Part shown: positions 15,960-21,018 of the stretch, one piece after another
Layout of the letters: every line of letters starts with the position of its first letter
How positions within the stretch are numbered: position 1 is the stretch's first letter
Assembly: GCA_002423285.1 (NCBI GenBank)
Contig: DIVF01000015.1
Coordinates: 1 to 21,018 of the forward strand
Origin: Micavibrio sp. UBA6139
Lineage (GTDB): Bacteria; Pseudomonadota; Alphaproteobacteria; Micavibrionales; Micavibrionaceae
Direction: 5' to 3'
Length of the DNA stretch: 21,018 bases
The notes under the pieces: model-generated
The model's database searches: none
What the model was told of the DNA's origin: nothing
Seen by the model: only the letters and a program-made list of their open reading frames with translations
Translations under genes and position numbers: made by a program

Positions 15960-16870
15960 CACCGCACCGCCGCCGAATAAAGCTCGTGTGGACGGATCAG
16001 TAATTCACTGGCCAATTCAAAACTGACCAGCAGGAGCATTGCCGCCAGAATAATCCGCGCATAGACACCCTTAATCCGTTTTCCTGCACGAATGCCCATC
16101 TGCGCACCGACCACCCCGCCGATAATCAGCAGGAAAGCCAGCACCAGATCAACAGAATGGTTGGCCACGGCATGCATCATCGTGGAAACGATGGTGGTAA
16201 TCATGATCTGGAACAACGATGTGCCAACGACCAGCAAAGTCGGCATGCCCAGAATATAAATCATCGCCGGAACCAGCAGGAACCCGCCGCCGATCCCCAG
16301 AATGGAAACCAGAAGACCACCAATAAACCCGATCCCCGCCGGGACCAGTGCGCTGATGTAAAGACGCGAGCGGGGAAAGCGCATTTTATAAGGCAGCTTT
16401 TGAAAGAATGGATGGTGTTGCAGACTCGGCGTAGAGCTTTCCGGATCTTTCTTGAGCAGTAATGATGAAACGCTTTCCGTCAGCATCATTAAACCCATCG
16501 TGGTCAGAAGAAGGATGTAGAGCAGCGGAATCACCACATCAATCTGACCCAGATGTTGCAGCAAACGGAACACTAAGACGCCAAGCACCGATCCGATCAA
16601 CGACCCGGCCAGCATCATACCGCCCATTTTAAAATCAACATTGCCGCGTTTAGTATGGCTGAATAAACCAGACAGGCTGGCGGCGACCAGCTGGTTCGCC
16701 TGCGTCCCCACCGCAATCGCCGGAGGGATACCCATGAAAATTAAAAACGGTGTCATCAAAAACCCACCGCCCACACCGAACACGCCGGATAAAAATCCGA
16801 CAAATGTCCCCAGCAACAGAATAGATTCCGCCGGGACCGACATTTCAGCAATGGGAAGGTAAACCTGCAT
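15959..16870 (-). CDS. TauE/SafE family permease (probable sulfite/organosulfonate exporter)
   Basis: Multi-pass inner-membrane protein of the TauE/SafE (DUF81) family, whose characterised members move sulfite, sulfoacetate or related anions. It shows the duplicated signature: FVGFLSGVFGVGGGFLMTPFLIFMGIPP near the N-terminus and FIGGLLVSILGIGGGFLLVPAMIYILGMP in the second half, with about eight hydrophobic segments in all. I used the ATG at 16870 (303 residues). The frame reaches an ATG at 16972, but that would overlap the preceding gene and place a strong hairpin inside the coding region. It is coupled to the TIGR02186 gene. The substrate is not determinable here. Confidence 0.88.
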   Translation of the reverse strand: MQVYLPIAEMSVPAESILLLGTFVGFLSGVFGVGGGFLMTPFLIFMGIPPAIAVGTQANQLVAASLSGLFSHTKRGNVDFKMGGMMLAGSLIGSVLGVLVFRLLQHLGQIDVVIPLLYILLLTTMGLMMLTESVSSLLLKKDPESSTPSLQHHPFFQKLPYKMRFPRSRLYISALVPAGIGFIGGLLVSILGIGGGFLLVPAMIYILGMPTLLVVGTSLFQIMITTIVSTMMHAVANHSVDLVLAFLLIIGGVVGAQMGIRAGKRIKGVYARIILAAMLLLVSFELASELLIRPHELYSAAVR

Positions 16871-16882
16871 AATGACCCATAA

Positions 16883-16918
16883 AATAAAGCCAGCGGCGCA
16901 ATAACCACTGGCTTTATT
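16883..16918 (-). terminator. Hairpin between the secreted hypothetical gene and the TauE gene
   Basis: AATAAAGCCAG (16883-16893) and CTGGCTTTATT (16908-16918) form a perfect 11-bp stem with a 14-base loop. On the minus strand the second arm runs into a T-rich TTTATTTTAT tract. It lies about 20 bases past the stop of the secreted hypothetical gene and only about 12 bases before the TauE start, so it could be a terminator or a partial terminator/attenuator for the downstream genes. Confidence 0.65.
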
Positions 16919-16938
16919 AAAACATGAATTCGTTAATA

Positions 16939-17595
16939 TTAGTAGCGCATTACGGCTTCTTTGCCGGGCCATTTGAACTGCATGCGCGGATCAGCGAAGA
17001 AGTTACGGTAATCACCGCTCCACAATTCATCATGCGTCTTTTTGAAATCAACGGAACCAATAATGCTGAGGAACAGCGGTTGCCATTTTTCAAATGCCGC
17101 TGCGCGTGCGGAACAATCAACGATATAGGATTTATCAAAGTACAAAGAGGCAGAGATAATACCACGGCGTTTTGCCTGTGGGCTGAACATCGCCCCTTCA
17201 TAACCGGCAACGGCAAAGCTGCCGTAACCACGGCCCAAACCGCCGTCATTATTGCCGTAAATTTCAAAGTTGTCGTATTCGTTCAAATATTCATCCCAGA
17301 ATTCACGGTTATACGAAATGGTCTGAACAGCGCGGCCCAAATGCGGCGGGTACACAAGGAAGCGTTTGTCATCGCGCACACGCACGCGGCACACTGCATC
17401 ATCGCCTTCGGAGGATGGTGCGGTGATGGTAAAAACCTCATCCGGCTGGCGCTGGTTTACCATTGCCCATGTATCGGGGTATGACAGGGAAATACCCGAT
17501 TTCGGGTCCTGCCAGACAAAATAATCGGCCCGCGCTTGCGCCGCAAACGCACCAACCACAACAATCATTACGAAAACCGCTTGGAATAAGCGCAT
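16939..17595 (-). CDS. Secreted hypothetical protein
   Basis: I do not recognise the family with confidence. The ATG at 17595 has a GGGGA site 7 bases upstream and yields 218 residues beginning with a clear signal peptide (MRLFQAVFVMIVVVGAFAAQARA, cleavage before DYF). The frame extends to 17664, but that would put a hydrophilic Cys-containing segment in front of the signal. The mature part begins YFVWQDPKSGISLSYPDTW, which resembles the opening of PsbP/DcrB-like (DUF1795) domains; this is a weak similarity. It ends FADPRMQFKWPGKEAVMRY. It sits 74 bases after trpS and just before the hairpin. Confidence 0.78.
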   Translation of the reverse strand: MRLFQAVFVMIVVVGAFAAQARADYFVWQDPKSGISLSYPDTWAMVNQRQPDEVFTITAPSSEGDDAVCRVRVRDDKRFLVYPPHLGRAVQTISYNREFWDEYLNEYDNFEIYGNNDGGLGRGYGSFAVAGYEGAMFSPQAKRRGIISASLYFDKSYIVDCSARAAAFEKWQPLFLSIIGSVDFKKTHDELWSGDYRNFFADPRMQFKWPGKEAVMRY

Positions 17596-17669
17596 CAATC
17601 TATCCCCGGACATTATGAGAATCCAACTTCTCGTCATTTTGCAACCATCACAGACAAAAGGCAAACGCC

Positions 17670-18680
17670 TTATTTACCTGGCCAAAAGCCCATGATCTCC
17701 ATGGCTTCTTTCAAGATTGGCTTGGCGATGGCATCGGCCTTTTCTGCACCCCGGGCCAAAATCCGGTCAATCTCATCCGGATTGGCCAAAAGCGAGGTCA
17801 TCCGTGATGTCATCGGCGTCAGGGTTTCCACGGCCAGTTCGGCCAAAGCGGGTTTAAAGACAGAGAACGTGGACCCGCCAAATTCGGCCAGAACATCGGC
17901 CTTGGAACACCGCTTCAGCGCGGCATAGATGGTAACAAGGTTATCGGCCCCTGCCCGGTCCTTCAAACCAGCAACTTCGCTTGGCAAGGGTTCGGGGTCG
18001 GTTTGCGCTTTGCGAATTTTCAGGGCAATCGCATCGGCATCATCGGTCAGGTTGATGCGGGAATAATCAGATTCTTCTGACTTGCTCATTTTCTTCGTGC
18101 CATCACGCAGCGACATGATGCGGGTGGCTTCGCCCAGAATTTGTGGTTCTGGTTGCGGGAAGAAGGTCGTGTTGTAACGGGTGTTAAAGGTCGAAGCGAT
18201 TTCGCGCGCCAGTTCCAAATGTTGCTTCTGGTCTTCGCCAACCGGAACATGGGTTGCCTTATACGCCAGAATATCAGCCGCCATTAAAACAGGATAGGCA
18301 TAGAGGCCAAGCCCGGCGCGTTCCGCGTTCTTGCCTGCCTTATCCTTGAACTGGGTCATGCGGTCCAGCTTACCCATTTGCGTCATCGTGGCCAGCAACC
18401 ACATCAACTGCGAATGCGCAGGCACAGCAGATTGCGGAAAAATAATGCATTTATCGGCATCGATCCCGGCGGCAATATAGGCGGCGGCAATTTCGCGTGT
18501 GGACTGGGCCAGCTTATCGGCTTCCTGCGGCACGGTGATCGCGTGCAAATCCACAACGCAGAAAATGCATTCGTAATCTTGCTGTTGCAGGTCAACCCAG
18601 TTGCGCAGCGCCCCCAGATAATTCCCAAGGTGCAATCTGTTGGTCGGCTGCATGCCGGAAAAAATACGCTTCATTGCCAT
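17670..18680 (-). CDS. trpS: Tryptophanyl-tRNA synthetase
   Basis: Class I aminoacyl-tRNA synthetase charging tRNA(Trp). It has 336 residues, the usual bacterial size. Motifs: FSGMQPTNRLHLGNY (HIGH-type), MTQMGKLDRMTQFKDKAG, VPVGEDQKQHLELAR, and KKMSKS in MSLRDGTKKMSKSEES. It starts 4 bases after the murJ stop, with AAGGA about 10 bases before the ATG. The murJ-trpS order is common in alphaproteobacteria. Confidence 0.97.
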   Translation of the reverse strand: MAMKRIFSGMQPTNRLHLGNYLGALRNWVDLQQQDYECIFCVVDLHAITVPQEADKLAQSTREIAAAYIAAGIDADKCIIFPQSAVPAHSQLMWLLATMTQMGKLDRMTQFKDKAGKNAERAGLGLYAYPVLMAADILAYKATHVPVGEDQKQHLELAREIASTFNTRYNTTFFPQPEPQILGEATRIMSLRDGTKKMSKSEESDYSRINLTDDADAIALKIRKAQTDPEPLPSEVAGLKDRAGADNLVTIYAALKRCSKADVLAEFGGSTFSVFKPALAELAVETLTPMTSRMTSLLANPDEIDRILARGAEKADAIAKPILKEAMEIMGFWPGK

Positions 18681-18684
18681 TTTT

Positions 18685-20277
18685 TTATTGTCCTTCTGCT
18701 TCCAGTGCCTGAAGGTCCTTTGGCATGACCTTTGGCTTCTTTACAAAATATTGCTTGATGTCTTGGACGCGCAAAACACCCGTAATCTGCGCCGAGACAA
18801 AATAGATCAATCCACCGCCGCCAACCAGCAAGCCGAGCGCCATCAGTTTTTTCAAACTGCTTTCATCGGTGAACCAGCCAGCCAAGAAATGCGCGACCAC
18901 CAAAAGATATGCGCCCATCAGCCCTGCGCACAGCGCAACCTTTAACACGGCTGTTTTCAAACGCGCGTCAAACTGTGTCGTTTCATTGCCGCGCAAACCG
19001 CGCCATAGCAGGATGGATTGAACAATCCCGGACAACCCCGTGGCCAAGGCAATTCCCGCCACATCAATAAACCGGGTCATAATCAGGGCGACAACAATAT
19101 TGAACGCCGACATCATCACGGCAATTTTTACCGGGGTCATGGTGTCCTGACGCGACCAATAAGCCGTGGACAGAATTTTTACCGCGACAAAGGCTGGCAA
19201 ACCAATCGACAAACATGCAAGGGCCGGAGCGGTTCGCAGCGTATCGGCATGGCTGAATTCGCCGCGTTCAAACAAAACGCTGATCAGTTCCTTCGGCACC
19301 AGCACAAGCGCCACAGCCGCAGGGATAGTCAAAATCAGGCAGTATTCCAGTGCGCGGTTAAAAAGATCTTTCGCTTCTGTCTGCTGGTTCGATGTCAAGG
19401 CACGGGTCAGCATTGGCAAGAGCGCCGTTCCCACCGCAATCCCCACAACGCCCAGCGGCAATTGGAACAAACGGTCTGCATAATACAGCGCCGAAATCGC
19501 ACCCGTGGTCAGGAAGGATGCAATAATCACATCAATAAACAGATTGATATGCATGATCCCCGCGCCAAACGCGCCCGGTGCCATCAATTTGAACAGCTTT
19601 TTAATCTCTGGCGTGATACGCGGACGCAACGCCGGTAAAGTGATTTTGAAACGGCGCAGGAAGAACCACAGCCAGACCAGCTGCACAATCCCCGCAATGC
19701 TAATCCCCCAAGCCAGCGCATGACCGGGCGTTTTGAACGCAACAGCACACAGGAGCGCACCAATCTGACACAAATTGAAAAAGATCGGCGCGGCGGCAAA
19801 CGGGGCGAACTTCTCATGTGCATTCAACATCCCGCCCATCAACGCGCAGAGCGACATCAACATCAGGTATGGGAAGGTAATGCGGGTCATTTCAACGGCG
19901 GCATTGAATTGGTCCGTCCCTGCCTCAAAACCCGGCGCAATGCCGTAAATCACCCACGGCATTGCCGCGATGACCGCAATCGAAAACAGGCTGAGGACCA
20001 GCAACATGATTGAGAAGGCCTGACCCGCGAAGGCCCCAGCGGCTTTTTCTCCGTCACGCTCCAGCGTCTGGGAATAGATTGGCACGAAGGAAACGCTAAA
20101 TGCCCCTTCCGCCGTAATATGACGGAAGAAATTCGGGATCTTTAAAGCGACGAAGAACGCATCGGCCAGTGGCCCTGCCCCCAGAATGGCCGCTGTCATG
20201 ACATCGCGGACAAACCCGACAATCCGTGACAGGCCGGTCATACCGGCCACAGTTACCATCGCTTTGAGAAGTTTCAT
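18685..20277 (-). CDS. murJ: Lipid II flippase MurJ
   Basis: Inner-membrane MOP-superfamily transporter that flips lipid II for peptidoglycan synthesis. From the ATG at 20277 it has 530 residues with about 14 hydrophobic segments. The N-terminal block MTGLSRIVGFVRDVMTAAILGAGPLADAFFVA, then IPNFFRHITAEGAFSVSFVPI, is characteristic, as are PLGVVGIAVGTALLPML and LFERGEF further on. The frame is open to an ATG at 20325, but the shorter form matches the conserved start. It heads the run murJ-trpS-hypothetical-TauE and is divergent from the gene at 20386. Confidence 0.95.
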   Translation of the reverse strand: MKLLKAMVTVAGMTGLSRIVGFVRDVMTAAILGAGPLADAFFVALKIPNFFRHITAEGAFSVSFVPIYSQTLERDGEKAAGAFAGQAFSIMLLVLSLFSIAVIAAMPWVIYGIAPGFEAGTDQFNAAVEMTRITFPYLMLMSLCALMGGMLNAHEKFAPFAAAPIFFNLCQIGALLCAVAFKTPGHALAWGISIAGIVQLVWLWFFLRRFKITLPALRPRITPEIKKLFKLMAPGAFGAGIMHINLFIDVIIASFLTTGAISALYYADRLFQLPLGVVGIAVGTALLPMLTRALTSNQQTEAKDLFNRALEYCLILTIPAAVALVLVPKELISVLFERGEFSHADTLRTAPALACLSIGLPAFVAVKILSTAYWSRQDTMTPVKIAVMMSAFNIVVALIMTRFIDVAGIALATGLSGIVQSILLWRGLRGNETTQFDARLKTAVLKVALCAGLMGAYLLVVAHFLAGWFTDESSLKKLMALGLLVGGGGLIYFVSAQITGVLRVQDIKQYFVKKPKVMPKDLQALEAEGQ

Positions 20278-20327
20278 GAAATTGGCCCGATTCCCGGCAA
20301 AAATTTGACTGCACCCAAAAAACATTC

Positions 20328-20357
20328 TTGCATGATTTTGGCAATACCCTGTATAAC
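20328..20357 (+). promoter_or_regulatory. Candidate promoter of the gene at 20386
   Basis: TTGCAT (20328-20333), an 18-base spacer, then TATAAC (20352-20357), with the ATG at 20386. It closely resembles the promoter at 20955-20984 (same spacing, same CTGTATAAC end). On the opposite strand TTGTCA (20376-20371) and TATACA (20355-20350) could serve murJ, with a short 15-base spacer. The two divergent -10 regions would overlap. Confidence 0.55.
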
Positions 20358-20385
20358 AGCACTGTAATTATGACAAAGGTGCTCC

Positions 20386-20925
20386 ATGGAACTTAGCGAT
20401 GCGATCCGCCTGACCCAGCTTTTCCGCCGACAGGCCGAAACCGATACGATGCGCGCCCAGACAATGTGCGTCTCCATGACCGGGCTTGGCAACCGTGATA
20501 CAGGGGTCACCTTTAACGTCCATACCCCGGCCAAAGCCGCAGAATACATACGTTTTTTGGCAAATGGTAACCATCCCCTGTTCCAACGGGTCGTTCACCA
20601 TTTCTCCAGTGCGTCTCAACCGGACCCAATTGTGCTGAAAGCCTTTGGCTATACCCGCCCGGACCCAGCGTCAGATGAGGAAATTGCCACCATGTCCTTC
20701 CGGATGCGGTTTTTGGACCTGCATGAGCCTTCACAGCTATCCTTTAACCTTGATCCGTCCTTTACCTCTGACTGGGCAACGGCGCGCAACCATGTGACGG
20801 GGCCGACCTTGGCCGATACGCTGCTCGTTTTGGACCGTTCCGCGAGCTGGAAAGACATGTCCTTCACCACCCTGCAAGGCCGCAGCCCGGCCCATGCCAA
20901 ATTGTCTTTGGTTCCAAAGGGCTAA
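20386..20925 (+). CDS. Hypothetical cytosolic protein
   Basis: A 179-residue protein I cannot assign to a family. It has no signal peptide or hydrophobic segment. The N-terminal part is helical (MELSDAIRLTQLFRRQAETDTMRAQTM), the middle contains AKAAEYIRFLANGNHPLFQRVVHHF, and a probable beta-rich section follows (ATMSFRMRFLDLHEPSQLSFNLD). AAGGTG lies a few bases before the ATG, and a good promoter lies upstream. Base composition matches the neighbours. It is divergent from murJ and stands alone in the visible window. Confidence 0.75.
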   Translation: MELSDAIRLTQLFRRQAETDTMRAQTMCVSMTGLGNRDTGVTFNVHTPAKAAEYIRFLANGNHPLFQRVVHHFSSASQPDPIVLKAFGYTRPDPASDEEIATMSFRMRFLDLHEPSQLSFNLDPSFTSDWATARNHVTGPTLADTLLVLDRSASWKDMSFTTLQGRSPAHAKLSLVPKG

Positions 20926-20954
20926 CCCATTGCAAACCATTCGCAAAAACAATC

Positions 20955-20984
20955 TTGCACGGCTTTGTCCTCCGGCTGTATAAC
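20955..20984 (+). promoter_or_regulatory. Strong candidate promoter with its gene beyond the window
   Basis: TTGCAC (20955-20960), an 18-base spacer, then TATAAC (20979-20984). The expected start lies near 20991, leaving under 30 bases in the window. The arrangement duplicates that at 20328-20357. No start codon with a ribosome site is visible before the end. Confidence 0.55.
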
Positions 20985-21018
20985 CGCGTCATACAATAGG
21001 CCTGTTGCAAAAGTCCGG

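Noticed and set aside
16924..17484. Plus-strand open frame of 186 codons over the secreted hypothetical gene
   Set aside because: The minus-strand frame has a signal peptide and a ribosome site and is co-oriented with its neighbours; the plus frame has none of these.
19018..19638. Plus-strand open frame of 206 codons over murJ
   Set aside because: Antisense to murJ and very rich in Arg, Gln, Asn and His, as expected of a shadow frame opposite a hydrophobic protein.

Overview
The window reads as chromosomal DNA of a Gram-negative alphaproteobacterium of moderate GC. Support for this: a Ros/MucR regulator; a TIGR02186 exported protein paired with a TauE/SafE permease; the gene groups rplY-pth-ychF, lgt-MidA-PgeF and UbiK-YbjN-ProC; and an HldD heptose epimerase, which implies LPS. 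A Rhodospirillales- or Micavibrio-like lineage would fit, but that is an inference from gene content, not a placement.

Layout. Positions 1-991 (minus) hold most of a P4-type tyrosine integrase running off the left edge, so the window starts at the border of an integrated element lying downstream of ychF. Next comes the minus-strand translation operon rplY-pth-ychF (3636 to 1181), then prs with its own promoter and terminator. The minus-strand operon hldD-lgt-MidA-pgeF (8442 to 4858) covers LPS heptose, lipoprotein acylation, a MidA-type methyltransferase and peptidoglycan quality control. Divergent from it is the plus-strand operon ubiK-like/ybjN-like/proC (8634-10343), ending at a strong hairpin. 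The minus strand then carries mucR with a small AT-rich orphan gene, a palindromic REP-like repeat, and the pair RutE-type nitroreductase-tsaB. A secreted polysaccharide-deacetylase-like protein with degenerate catalytic motifs (12882-14108, plus) converges on a long minus-strand run: murJ-trpS-secreted hypothetical-[hairpin]-TauE/SafE-TIGR02186-UspA-Nfu (20277 to 14115). A hypothetical gene (20386-20925, plus) is divergent from murJ. The right end carries a good promoter whose gene lies outside the window.

Most of the content is housekeeping. The parts most worth a second look are: the leader of the integrase, where a 12-bp inverted repeat would bury the ribosome-binding site only in read-through transcripts; the degenerate deacetylase; the AT-rich orphan behind mucR; the composite palindromic repeat beside tsaB; and the hairpin between the secreted hypothetical and TauE. 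No CRISPR array, tRNA or rRNA was seen. No intergenic stretch exceeds about 230 bases.
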